Positions 8,394-16,532 of a stretch of DNA of 64,000 nt are shown here, piece after piece. Location of the stretch: assembly GCF_036345015.1 (NCBI RefSeq), contig NZ_CP084098.1, positions 2,431,326 through 2,495,325 of the forward strand, given 5' to 3'. Position numbers and translations under genes: made by a program. The DNA is from Cyanobacterium sp. Dongsha4 (GTDB lineage: Bacteria > Cyanobacteriota > Cyanobacteriia > Cyanobacteriales > Cyanobacteriaceae). The first letter of the stretch is position 1. Each line of letters begins with the position of its first letter. The notes under the pieces were generated by a model. That model saw only the letters and a program-made list of their open reading frames with translations. It made no database searches and was not told the DNA's origin.

Positions 8394-8758
8394 ATGAATT
8401 TAATTAAGCGCAGTTTATATTTAATTTCTCTAACTTTTTTTTTTGGGGAATAACAGGATGTACTAATTTAATTAATTGGGGTATCGCCTTTCCTCAAATA
8501 CAAGAAATTACTCAAATTAAAAACGAAACTAATTTAACCCAATCGGTAATCATACAAGGAAAAATTGAAAAATCAATTCCTCTACTCAATTCCTATGCTT
8601 ATAAAATTAAGGATGAAACTGGTTCAATATGGGTTGTTACACCTAGTCAGAAATTTGGGCAAGGGGAAGATGTAACGATACAAGGTCAACTAAAATATAG
8701 AGATATTACTATTGAAGATAAAGATTGGGGAGAATTTTACGTCGTGGCAGATAATTAA
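8394..8758 (+). pseudogene. OB-fold lipoprotein gene broken at a T10 tract
   Basis: From ATG 8394 the frame reads MNLIKRSLYLISLTFFF and stops at 8451-8453. One extra base in the run of ten T (8435-8444) restores a frame that is open to the stop at 8756-8758. It would give a lipoprotein signal with lipobox ITGC, then about 100 residues with an OB-fold look: SVIIQGKIEKSIPLL, YAYKIKDETGSIWVV and EDVTIQGQLKYRDI. No ATG, GTG or TTG exists in the second frame before the conserved region, so the protein needs a shift, slippage or a sequencing correction. The intact downstream frame argues against old decay. Strand and gene boundaries are clear; function is unknown. Confidence 0.75.
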
Positions 8759-8776
8759 ACCTTTTTTGAACGACTG

Positions 8777-8868
8777 TTTATACTTAACCTAAATTCAATG
8801 AAAAAAGTATTGAAAAATCAAACCTGAAACCTACTGATTAGAAGATATGGTTATATCAAACTGAGGTT
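8777..8868. repeat. Possible short MITE-like repeat
   Basis: TAACCTAAATTCAA near 8777 and, inverted, TCAAACTGAGGTTA near 8853-8866 match at about 10 of 14 positions. Both resemble the ends of the dispersed family seen at 17773-17972. The interior has 7-bp-period ACCTGAA-like sequence. Weak, degraded copy. Confidence 0.3.
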
Positions 8869-8914
8869 AGATCAATTTAACCGCATTTTCTGTCAATAAT
8901 AAATACTTTTTGCC

Positions 8915-9250
8915 TAATATCAAGTTCGGATAATTAGTTATAAATAACGTCTCTGGTTTTTGCCCACCAATGATAACAAGTTAAACCTTTGATTAATTCT
9001 TGTTGTTTCATTCGCTTTTGACAACGATATATCAATAAATTTTCTAACTCGTCTAAATTATCTGGAGATTGATTCGCTATTACTTCATCCAATAATCGCC
9101 ATAACCCTCTTTTGTCAAACTCCGCAAACACTTGCAATTTATAGATTATGGAACTTAAGTCAATATGATTGACTAGAGTTACTTTTTTGTCATTGTCATT
9201 GAATAGATGCAACTATTTTAATTATAAGTTATCATCCGAACTTGATATTA
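8915..9250. mobile_element. 336-bp element with 29-bp terminal inverted repeats
   Basis: The left end (8915-8943) and right end (9222-9250) are inverted copies matching at 26 of 29 positions; the outer 17 bases, TAATATCAAGTTCGGAT, are identical. Both ends begin with TA, which would fit a TA target duplication of the IS630/Tc1 type. The ends enclose a single 92-aa gene (8934-9212), whose stop codon lies inside the left repeat. There is no transposase, so if mobile it is non-autonomous. The AGTTCGG-ATAA core is shared with ends of the dispersed repeat family elsewhere in the window. Confidence 0.6.
8934..9212 (-). CDS. Unknown 92-aa protein inside an inverted-repeat element
   Basis: Not recognised. 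The protein has a mixed charged and hydrophobic composition with protein-like segments (AEFDKRGLWRLLDEVIANQS, then LDELENLLIYRCQKRM), probably all-helical, and no signal or membrane segment. It fills nearly all the space between the two inverted repeats of the 8915-9250 element, and its TAA stop at 8934-8936 lies in the left repeat. That arrangement suggests either a passenger gene or a coding sequence that evolved within the element. No obvious ribosome site precedes the ATG. It could be a small regulator or an antitoxin-like protein, but nothing in the sequence proves this. Confidence 0.5.
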   Translation of the reverse strand: MHLFNDNDKKVTLVNHIDLSSIIYKLQVFAEFDKRGLWRLLDEVIANQSPDNLDELENLLIYRCQKRMKQQELIKGLTCYHWWAKTRDVIYN

Positions 9251-9371
9251 GAAGAAAATCAATCAACATAAGTTTTCTGTAAATTATTATGACTTTTTAC
9301 GAATTTCCTCTTCTCTTTTCCCTATCATCACCAGACAATTTTATATAGAGTTCAGGTCAAGTTAAGTATTA

Positions 9372-10202
9372 TTAACGGAAAGAAAAAGCAGTATTGTGAG
9401 GAGTATTTCCCAAAGCGTCGCTAAGTTGAGAATGAATATAACCGTTAGTGGCTAATATTCTACCACTATCCAAATCGAACTCAGAGCCATCATAGGCAGT
9501 GACAAATCCTCCTGCCTCTTTAACTATTACAACCCCTGCTAATAAATCCCAAGGTTTTAATCCCCTTTCCCAATAACCATCAAGTCGGCCTGTGGCTACA
9601 TCACATAAATCTAAGGATGCACTTCCTCCTCTCCTTACCCCCTGAGTTAAATGAGTCAAATAACAAAATTCTGCATAGTTATTATCTTCTGTTTCTCTAC
9701 GATCATAAGCAAAGCCTGTTACTAATAAACTATTTGTTAAGTTATTTGTTCTCGAAACCCTAATTGGTGCATGATTCAATGTTGCCCCTAAACCATCAGC
9801 TCCACTCCATAACTCTTCACGAATGGGATTATATACAACTCCCACTAAGGGTTTTCCTGAAGCCAGTAAGCCAATGGAAACGGCCGCTTGAGGATAACCA
9901 TGAGCGTAATTTGTTGTACCATCAAGAGGATCTATTACCCACAAATATTCACTTTCTTGGATGCCAATTGTGCCTGATTCTTCGGCAAGAATACCATGAT
10001 CAGGATAATGTCTTTTTATGACACTTAATACTTTTTCTTCAGATTTTTGATCTACTTCTGTAATTAAGTCTCCAGACCTACCTTTTTCCCTAATATCTAA
10101 TTGTTTACCCCAATATTGTTTTAAAATAGCTCCTCCTTCTTGGGCGGCTAAAATAGCAATATCAAGAAGTTTTTGTTTGTTAAGATTTGAAGATTCGCTC
10201 AT
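9372..10202 (-). CDS. suhB: Inositol monophosphatase family protein
   Basis: A Mg2+-dependent phosphatase of the IMPase/SuhB family; 276 aa, cytosolic. Metal-binding residues are visible: Glu74 (ILAEES), Asp91 and Asp94 (WVIDPLDGTTNYAHG) and Asp219 (GLKPWDLLAG). The family hydrolyses inositol 1-phosphate and, in some cyanobacteria, related sugar phosphates or fructose bisphosphate, so the exact substrate is uncertain. The gene is monocistronic between repeat-rich spacers. The 9300-9365 spacer downstream contains another degraded copy of the dispersed right-end motif (GAGTTCAGGTCAA). Confidence 0.9.
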   Translation of the reverse strand: MSESSNLNKQKLLDIAILAAQEGGAILKQYWGKQLDIREKGRSGDLITEVDQKSEEKVLSVIKRHYPDHGILAEESGTIGIQESEYLWVIDPLDGTTNYAHGYPQAAVSIGLLASGKPLVGVVYNPIREELWSGADGLGATLNHAPIRVSRTNNLTNSLLVTGFAYDRRETEDNNYAEFCYLTHLTQGVRRGGSASLDLCDVATGRLDGYWERGLKPWDLLAGVVIVKEAGGFVTAYDGSEFDLDSGRILATNGYIHSQLSDALGNTPHNTAFSFR

Positions 10203-10481
10203 CTTTAAGTTAATTGAAAATTGATTAGATTTTTTTGTTGAAATCTGACAAAGGGCAACAATGAATAAAATAGACTGTTTCCCTAATGTAATTGTTATAA
10301 ATTAACAAATTTAATTCCACCTAAAACCTTTAACCTGACACCTTTTTGGGGATAATTTATCATATCCAGAGTAAGTGAGCCTTTATTCCTAATTCCCAAC
10401 AATGTTTTGCTAACTTTTGATTGTCAAAGCTCTTTATTTTATCTATATTGTCAACTTTTAGTTAACAATTAAATTTGATTT

Positions 10482-11675
10482 TTAATCAGGAAGTTTATAT
10501 TGAGAAACAATTTTTTCCGCATACTCAGGAACATGATCTTTTAGTTTTTCTGGATAATTACGTTTAACATAAAGATAATTGCGGGTAAAGTGAGAGTCAA
10601 TGGAAAAACGAGCATATTCTAAGCCTTTTGGCCCTACTTTTTCTATTACTACCCCCATTAGTTTCGCCGCCCACATGGGTAGTGTTACTCCTTTATCATA
10701 AGCAGGAATACTGTTTTGTACCGCTTGGGTGCGATCGCCTCTTGAGATAACAGGTTGAGTGTGTAACTGGCTTTTAACTAAATCAAGCATTTCCCTACCA
10801 ATATCATTACGAACTACAATCCACTGCCAACCAAAAGGAGCTCCCATATAACCTACAACCAAATCTGCAAGAGAGTTGACATAATCAAAACAAGTCATAC
10901 AAGAAGGAGCAAAAACATCCTTTAATTGATTAGTTTTTAAGCCAAAGAAAGGTACTTTTTCCACACTGCCATCTTCATGTTTAAAATGTACCCGAAAATC
11001 CTGCATAAACTCGTAAGCTACAACAGTATCAGGAGATTTACTGGTAGTCTCTAAAAACTTCTGCAATCCTGCACGAGTGACATTATCCACGCAAGGAGTG
11101 CCTAAAACATAGAGTTTTTCTAAGCCTAACTTATCCTCCACTGCCCTTAAAGCCTGAATTTGACAACCAACCCCAATTACCAATAAGCGTTTCATCCCCG
11201 ATTGTTCAATCTGTTCGAGTATCGATAAATTAGGGGATAGAGTAGGTTTATTCACCTTTGCCCCCAGAATTTCCTCTGTAGTGGTAGCAATAATGGGTTT
11301 AGGTTGAAAACGATCTTCATCACTGTTTTGAACGCATACAACTCCTTCTACAAGCCCCTGCGTTAACATTTCACAGGCGATCGTACTTACAATACCAGTC
11401 CACTGTGCCCCTTCAATAGGTTCAATTTTTTTTGCAGACATCATTTCCTGATGCACTCCAAAATAGAGGTCATTTTCGTTGTTTAAGTCTCGACTACGCC
11501 CATGGGCAATGGTTTCTAATTCAGCAATTTGTTGATTAATAAAAGCACAGGCTTCTTTTACATAATGGATATAATAGGTATCGCACAATCCGCATTCACT
11601 ACATAAGTCTTTTGCAGGGCGACGACTACCTTGTTTTAAGGCTTTAGCTTTACGATGAGAATTGATTACAGTCAT
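10482..11675 (-). CDS. bciB: Ferredoxin-dependent 3,8-divinyl chlorophyllide reductase (BciB type)
   Basis: A 397-aa protein of the F420-hydrogenase beta-subunit family. The N-terminal iron-sulfur motif is Cys25-x2-Cys28-x2-Cys31 (CSECGLC), followed by FrhB N- and C-domains and further cysteines in GVGCQIQALRA, TPCVDN and SCMTCFDY. It matches the cyanobacterial Slr1923 group, which reduces the 8-vinyl group of divinyl (proto)chlorophyllide to make monovinyl chlorophyll. The related hydroxymethyl-chlorophyll reductase is the main alternative, but its role is in plants. Cytosolic or thylakoid-surface. It supports the chlorophyll supply used by the psaA/psaB products encoded 20 kb away. Confidence 0.88.
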   Translation of the reverse strand: MTVINSHRKAKALKQGSRRPAKDLCSECGLCDTYYIHYVKEACAFINQQIAELETIAHGRSRDLNNENDLYFGVHQEMMSAKKIEPIEGAQWTGIVSTIACEMLTQGLVEGVVCVQNSDEDRFQPKPIIATTTEEILGAKVNKPTLSPNLSILEQIEQSGMKRLLVIGVGCQIQALRAVEDKLGLEKLYVLGTPCVDNVTRAGLQKFLETTSKSPDTVVAYEFMQDFRVHFKHEDGSVEKVPFFGLKTNQLKDVFAPSCMTCFDYVNSLADLVVGYMGAPFGWQWIVVRNDIGREMLDLVKSQLHTQPVISRGDRTQAVQNSIPAYDKGVTLPMWAAKLMGVVIEKVGPKGLEYARFSIDSHFTRNYLYVKRNYPEKLKDHVPEYAEKIVSQYKLPD

Positions 11676-11760
11676 TATTTGTTTAAATTAATGTCAAAAT
11701 ATTAGTAAAAGTCTGTATTAGGTTTCAGGTATTAGGTTTCAGATTTTAGGTAACTATTCA

Positions 11761-12534
11761 TTATTCATTCACTTTAACTCTTTGGGTAATCATACGAATA
11801 CCACCATCACGAATAAGAATAACAGAATACCAGTGATCCTGATTATCGGTGACAGGTAACTTAACTCTTTTAAAAATTCCTCCTGCCGTTAAAGCGTCTA
11901 ATTCAATGCTAGAAGGTTCAAGATAAAGAGAAGGAGATACTTTTTCTTCTGATACTCCTCCTAATACAATATCAGCACCAACAGGTTCTTCTAAAATTAC
12001 GTCAAAATCAAATTCTTGCCCAACATTTACTTTTGTGGGTAAATTTACTCTCGCTTTTGGTGGATTTTCTCCTGATGTGATTTCTGTTTTTTCGCTAATG
12101 ATGTCTTGCTTTGTTAACTGATTATTAGAAAAATGTTGATTAGCTTTTATTTCAGAATTGAGGATAAATTTTTTGCCACCACTTTCATAACTTCCCTCTA
12201 TTTTGGTTAAGGTTACTGCTGATAATTCTCCTTGTTTTTCTTCCCAAGATTCAATGCTAGTCGTATATTTCAAATCGGGATATTTTGACCATGTTTTTTC
12301 TAAGTATTCTTCTATGCTTTGAGAATTAAACCCATCTGATGATTTGAATGAGGGGGAAATATTTTCTTTTAAGAGTTCAAGATTTCTATTATTAGCGGCA
12401 CTATCAATTTTTGTTACTATTTCTAATATGTTTGATGGAATATTATTGGATTGGGCTTTGACTTGTTTAAATTGGGTAATAGTTAAAGATAAGCCTAATA
12501 AGATTAAAAGCAAAAATTTATTTGTTTTGTTCAT
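11761..12534 (-). CDS. Exported NTF2-like plus beta-domain protein
   Basis: A 257-aa exported protein with a signal peptide at 1-27 (cleavage probably after VKA). Residues about 35-140 resemble an NTF2/SnoaL-like cone fold (ILEIVTKIDSAANNRNLELL, then EEYLEKTWSKYPDLKY). Residues about 155-257 look like an all-beta domain (ARVNLPTKVNVGQEFDFDVI). Similar two-domain secreted proteins occur across cyanobacteria without a known function. It lies 85 bp upstream of bciB in the same direction, with 7-bp-period repeat DNA between them, so cotranscription is uncertain. Confidence 0.6.
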   Translation of the reverse strand: MNKTNKFLLLILLGLSLTITQFKQVKAQSNNIPSNILEIVTKIDSAANNRNLELLKENISPSFKSSDGFNSQSIEEYLEKTWSKYPDLKYTTSIESWEEKQGELSAVTLTKIEGSYESGGKKFILNSEIKANQHFSNNQLTKQDIISEKTEITSGENPPKARVNLPTKVNVGQEFDFDVILEEPVGADIVLGGVSEEKVSPSLYLEPSSIELDALTAGGIFKRVKLPVTDNQDHWYSVILIRDGGIRMITQRVKVNE

Positions 12535-12687
12535 AAAATTAGTGATGTTAAATATCTATTTTTATTTTTACGAATATTGATAAAAGTATTGTTGATTCTT
12601 ACAACAAAAGATGTCAAGTTTGAGGTTTCAGGTGTTAAAAGTTTTTCATTATTAATTATCCTTGCCCCTTACCCTCTTACCTTTTCA

Positions 12688-13773
12688 TTAATTACTAATA
12701 CTAATTCCCGATAGAATAGAATTACCTGTATTTGTACAAAACCAGTGTAGTTTATTCGGATTTAAGGCTAATTTAATATTATTCTCATTCCATTGTAGTT
12801 CAGGATTGATTAATATTCTCAGGGAGTGGTTCGAGTTGGGAATTTCGACACTAACTAATAATTCTCGCCCAAAATTTTCGGTTAATAAAACTTTGCCCGT
12901 TACTGTTATTTTATCTTTTTCTGTGGCAAGGGTAATGTCTTCGGGGCGAATGCCCAAATCAACTTCGGAAAGAGATTTATTACCTTCGGGAAGGGGGATG
13001 ATTGTTTCTCCGAGTAAAGCCTTCCCTTGTTTACATTCTAGGTTTAAAAGATTCATTTGTGGACTACCGACAAATCCTGCCACAAATCTATTGGCTGGTT
13101 GATTATAAATGCGATCAGGTGTATCAATTTGCTGGATTAACCCATCTAATAATACCACTACTTTGCTTGACAGGGTCATGGCTTCAGTTTGATCATGGGT
13201 AACATAAATCACGGGTTTATTTTGATTGGCAAATAGTTGTTTCAATTCCGCCCTTACTTTTTCTCTCAGTAGTGCATCTAGGTTACTCAATGGTTCATCT
13301 AAAAGAAAAACATCTGGCTTTCTGACTAAAGCACGGGCTAAGGCGACTCTTTGTCGTTGCCCTCCTGAAAGTTGTTTTGGTTTGCGATTGAGTAAATCGG
13401 TTAAGCCTAAGTTGCTACTAACCACAGTAACTCTATTTTTGATTTCTTCTGGGGGAATTTTTCTTATTCTTAGGGCAGAGGCAATATTGTCAAATACACT
13501 CATGTGGGGATATAGAGCGTAGCTTTGAAATACCATAGCCATGTTGCGATCGCCCGGAGAAATATTATTTAACTCTTTTTCATCTAGAATAACTTTACCG
13601 TTAGTGGGTTTTTCCAATCCAGCTATTAAACGAAGTAAGGTAGATTTTCCGCATCCAGAAGGTCCTAAAAGAGTGATAAAATCACCATCATTAACAGTCA
13701 AGCTAATATCTTTGACGGGAATTACACTGGGTGCAAATTGTTTTTTGAGATTTTCTAGTTTTAGTTGTGCCAT
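12688..13773 (-). CDS. Sugar ABC transporter ATP-binding protein, UgpC/MalK type
   Basis: The ATPase of a carbohydrate importer; 361 aa with the C-terminal regulatory TOBE/OB domain typical of MalK-like proteins. Walker A GPSGCGKST at 37-45, Q-loop MVFQSYALYPHMSV, signature LSGGQRQRVALARAL near 136, Walker B VFLLDEPLSNLD and switch THDQTEA are all intact. It is the last gene of a minus-strand set (MalF-like, MalG-like, ATPase), although 183 bp of repeat-like DNA separates it from the MalG gene. The nearest relatives I recall are cyanobacterial GgtA-like ATPases for glucosylglycerol or trehalose/sucrose uptake; the substrate is inferred only. Confidence 0.92.
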   Translation of the reverse strand: MAQLKLENLKKQFAPSVIPVKDISLTVNDGDFITLLGPSGCGKSTLLRLIAGLEKPTNGKVILDEKELNNISPGDRNMAMVFQSYALYPHMSVFDNIASALRIRKIPPEEIKNRVTVVSSNLGLTDLLNRKPKQLSGGQRQRVALARALVRKPDVFLLDEPLSNLDALLREKVRAELKQLFANQNKPVIYVTHDQTEAMTLSSKVVVLLDGLIQQIDTPDRIYNQPANRFVAGFVGSPQMNLLNLECKQGKALLGETIIPLPEGNKSLSEVDLGIRPEDITLATEKDKITVTGKVLLTENFGRELLVSVEIPNSNHSLRILINPELQWNENNIKLALNPNKLHWFCTNTGNSILSGISISN

Positions 13774-13956
13774 AATTTTAATTACTAATTCATTATTACT
13801 AACTAAGCCAAGACGTAATTTAGCTTATATTTTTGCTTAATTCTCGAAAATAACTCAAACACCTACCTCTACCTATTAAACACCTACCTATTGCCCGTTG
13901 CCTATTCCCCATTCCCCGTCTTAACCAGACAAATTAATAATGCACTCCTAGAAAAA

Positions 13957-14796
13957 TTAGCCCTTGATAGCCCCTGCAGTAATACCTTGAACAATACGGC
14001 GTTGAAATGTTAAGACAAGTATTATCAGAGGTAATGTTCCCAAAATGGTAGCAGATGCGATCGCACCGTAGGGAATTTCGAAAGCACTACTGCCTCCTAT
14101 TTTAGCCACAGCGATAGGAATAGTTTGTAAACTATCTCTAGTGATAAAAGTGAGAGCAAAAATAAATTCATTCCAAGCAAAAATGAAGGTTAAAATTCCC
14201 GTTGTCACCAAAGCGGGTAAAGTTAGAGGTAAAACAATTTTCCACAAAATAGACATTGTTTTATAACCATCTATACGGGCAGAGTCTTCTAAATCTTTTG
14301 GTAATTGTAAGAAGAAACTACGTAAAATTAAAATAGTTAAGGGTAAATTAATTGCAGTATAAGGAATAATTAAAGATAAATAATTATTACCTAAATTGAA
14401 AAACTTAACTATTTCTAATAAACCCAAAAAAAGTAAAACATAAGGAAACAGACTAACGACCAAAACCAAAGACAGAATAATATTTTTAAACGGTAAATTT
14501 AATCTAGCTAAAGCATAAGCAGAAGGCGCACCAATAACAACGCAAAGAATAGTGGAAATTAGAGAAACAAAAGCACTGTTGAACATATAGCGAAGAAAAA
14601 CAAAACCCAAATCCAAATAATGCTCAAGAGTTAATTGTTCTAAATTAGGGAAATAAACTGTAGGAATTTTTGTAATAGCCTCATTTGTTTTAAGAGAAGT
14701 TAAAATCTGCCATAACATAGGTGCTAAACAAAATAATATCATGAAAATTATGCCTAGCCATAAAATAATTTTTTGCTTATTTAATGTATTAATCAT
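13957..14796 (-). CDS. Sugar ABC transporter permease, MalG type
   Basis: A 279-aa CUT1 permease with six predicted membrane segments, the first at about 10-30. The EAA loop reads DLEDSARIDGYKTMSILWKI followed by VLPLTLPAL. The C-terminal FQRRIVQGITAGAIKG is the hallmark of MalG-side subunits. It lies 69 bp downstream of the MalF-like gene and presumably forms the heterodimeric channel with it. Relatives include GgtD of the cyanobacterial compatible-solute importer, but specificity cannot be read from permeases. Confidence 0.92.
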   Translation of the reverse strand: MINTLNKQKIILWLGIIFMILFCLAPMLWQILTSLKTNEAITKIPTVYFPNLEQLTLEHYLDLGFVFLRYMFNSAFVSLISTILCVVIGAPSAYALARLNLPFKNIILSLVLVVSLFPYVLLFLGLLEIVKFFNLGNNYLSLIIPYTAINLPLTILILRSFFLQLPKDLEDSARIDGYKTMSILWKIVLPLTLPALVTTGILTFIFAWNEFIFALTFITRDSLQTIPIAVAKIGGSSAFEIPYGAIASATILGTLPLIILVLTFQRRIVQGITAGAIKG

Positions 14797-14865
14797 AGAG
14801 AATTAAAAATTAGAACAATTAATGATTGTGACTGCAAATTAAATTTAAAAATCTAATACCAAATA

Positions 14866-15762
14866 TCAATTTTTTTGTAATTTAGAAATCAGAAAAAAAG
14901 TCAAAGCAACCACTAAAATTAATAGTAGAAAAGTAACTACAACTAAAGAAGCACCATAGCCAAAATCCAGATAACGACGAACTGTAGCATAAATATAAAT
15001 AGCTACCATTTCTGTACTACCAGCGGGGCCTCCTCCAGTCATTACCTGCACTAAATCAAATACTCCGAAAGATTGAGCAAAACGAAATAAAAGGGCAATC
15101 AAAATTTGGGGAGTTAGTAAAGGAATCGTAATTTGCCAAAAACTTTGCCATGGAGATGCACCATCCATCTGATGGGCTTCATACAAATCTGAAGGAATAG
15201 ATTGTAATCCTGCTAATAGAATAATGGCAATAAAAGGAGTTGTTTTCCACACATCAGCTACGATAAGAGATAACATCGCCCGATTAGGTTCACCTAACCA
15301 ATTAATATTTTCAGAAATGAAACCTAAACGCATTAAAATATCATTAACAACCCCATATTGGTCATTAAAAATCCATGCCCAAGCTAAACCCATAACCGCA
15401 GTGGGTAAAGCCCAAGGAATTAAAGCAGTTGTGCGCACGATTCCTCTAGCAAAAAAGGCTTGATTGAGAATCAAAGCAAAAATCATTCCCAGAATTAACT
15501 CAAGGGTGAGACTAACGGCGGTAAAAATAGTTGTATTTCTTAAACTTTGCCAAAAACGCCCGTCTCCTAATAATCGGCTGTAGTTACTAAAACCAGCAAA
15601 AATTGATTCTAATTCCGTACCTAAATTCTGTTGAAAAAAACTCATCCAGAAAGCACGGGTAATAGGATAAATAAAAACGAGAGTCAGAATAATTAACGCA
15701 GGAATTATCAACCACCAACCGATATATTTTTCTTGGTTATAATTATTTGTTGATAATCTCAT
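14866..15762 (-). CDS. Sugar ABC transporter permease, MalF type
   Basis: A 298-aa CUT1 permease and first gene of the operon. It has six hydrophobic helices. The EAA loop reads DLYEAHQMDGASPWQSFWQI followed by TIPLLTP, and the conserved MTGGGPAGSTEMVAIYIY precedes the last helix. It pairs with the MalG-type gene downstream. No periplasmic binding protein is found in the operon or anywhere in the window apart from a PotD-like gene at 52285, which belongs to another transporter class. The binding component must therefore be encoded elsewhere. A role in osmolyte or disaccharide uptake (Ggt-like) is inference. Confidence 0.92.
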   Translation of the reverse strand: MRLSTNNYNQEKYIGWWLIIPALIILTLVFIYPITRAFWMSFFQQNLGTELESIFAGFSNYSRLLGDGRFWQSLRNTTIFTAVSLTLELILGMIFALILNQAFFARGIVRTTALIPWALPTAVMGLAWAWIFNDQYGVVNDILMRLGFISENINWLGEPNRAMLSLIVADVWKTTPFIAIILLAGLQSIPSDLYEAHQMDGASPWQSFWQITIPLLTPQILIALLFRFAQSFGVFDLVQVMTGGGPAGSTEMVAIYIYATVRRYLDFGYGASLVVVTFLLLILVVALTFFLISKLQKN

Positions 15763-16207
15763 TATTTAGTTATAAATAGTCACAGAAATAGTATAACGGC
15801 TAATCTAATATTCATCAAATTGTTAAATATTTTTTTGATGCCTTACCAATATGAGGCTTTATAGGAAAGAGATATTATGTTGATTTTATCTAATTAGAAA
15901 GAAAATAAATTGTCTATGTGATAATCTTTTAAGAAGAAATAAACGGTTTATGCTTGACATTAATAAACAAAAATATGGAGGAAATTACATTTTTTATTGC
16001 TATTTATTTGAGTAAATATTATGTTATAATATCTTAATTATGTTATATTTAAACAACTGAAAATACTTACAATTTATTATAATAAACTTGATGTTAGTAT
16101 CGTTCAAATCACTATGATTAAAATTGCCATAGATTAATTTATCAATACCATGAGCTCAATAGGATCGCTATAATCAAATTAAACTTATATATATAAATTC
16201 AATTATT
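15763..16207. other. 445-bp divergent promoter region
   Basis: AT-rich spacer between the sugar ABC operon (minus) and the DUF427 gene (plus); it must hold both promoters. No open frame of note. TTGACA-like sequence near 15954 (GCTTGACATTAATAAAC) and several TATAAT-like stretches near 16021-16035 are visible, but spacing does not single out one promoter. No repeat of the dispersed family is present. Confidence 0.45.
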
Positions 16208-16492
16208 ATGACAAAAGCAATTTGGAAAGAAGTTATTGTTGCTGAAAGTGACAATTGCGAAATAGTCGAAGGAAATAGCTATTTTCCCCCTGATAGCATT
16301 AAATCAGAGTATTTTCTTTCTAGTGATACTCACACTACTTGTGGTTGGAAGGGTGTTGCTAGTTACTACACATTAAAAGTAAATGGGGAAGAAAATAAAG
16401 ATGCCGCTTGGTATTACCCCAATCCGAAAGAAAAAGCATTAAATATCAAAGGCTATGTTGCCTTTTGGCGTGGAGTTAAAATAGAAAATTAA
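16208..16492 (+). CDS. DUF427 domain protein
   Basis: A 94-aa single-domain protein of the DUF427 family. Signatures are a W near the N-terminus, YFPPDSI, THTTCGWKGVASYYTL, DAAWYYPNPKEKA and a terminal YVAFWRGVKIE. The family folds as a small beta barrel and is common in cyanobacteria; no enzymatic role is established. It lies 40 bp before the DUF58 gene in the same direction, so the two may share a transcript. Confidence 0.88.
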   Translation: MTKAIWKEVIVAESDNCEIVEGNSYFPPDSIKSEYFLSSDTHTTCGWKGVASYYTLKVNGEENKDAAWYYPNPKEKALNIKGYVAFWRGVKIEN

Positions 16493-16532
16493 ACTTGAAT
16501 TTATATATCCCTTCAATTACTATAATACCTTC

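Noticed and set aside
10446-10463. 18-bp sequence shared in inverted orientation with 27623-27640 (AACTAAAAGTTGACAATA)
   Set aside because: AT-rich and partly palindromic; two copies are not enough to claim an element.
12806-13840. Several overlapping plus-strand frames opposite the sugar ABC ATPase
   Set aside because: They are antisense shadows of a strongly conserved gene with all ATPase motifs on the minus strand.
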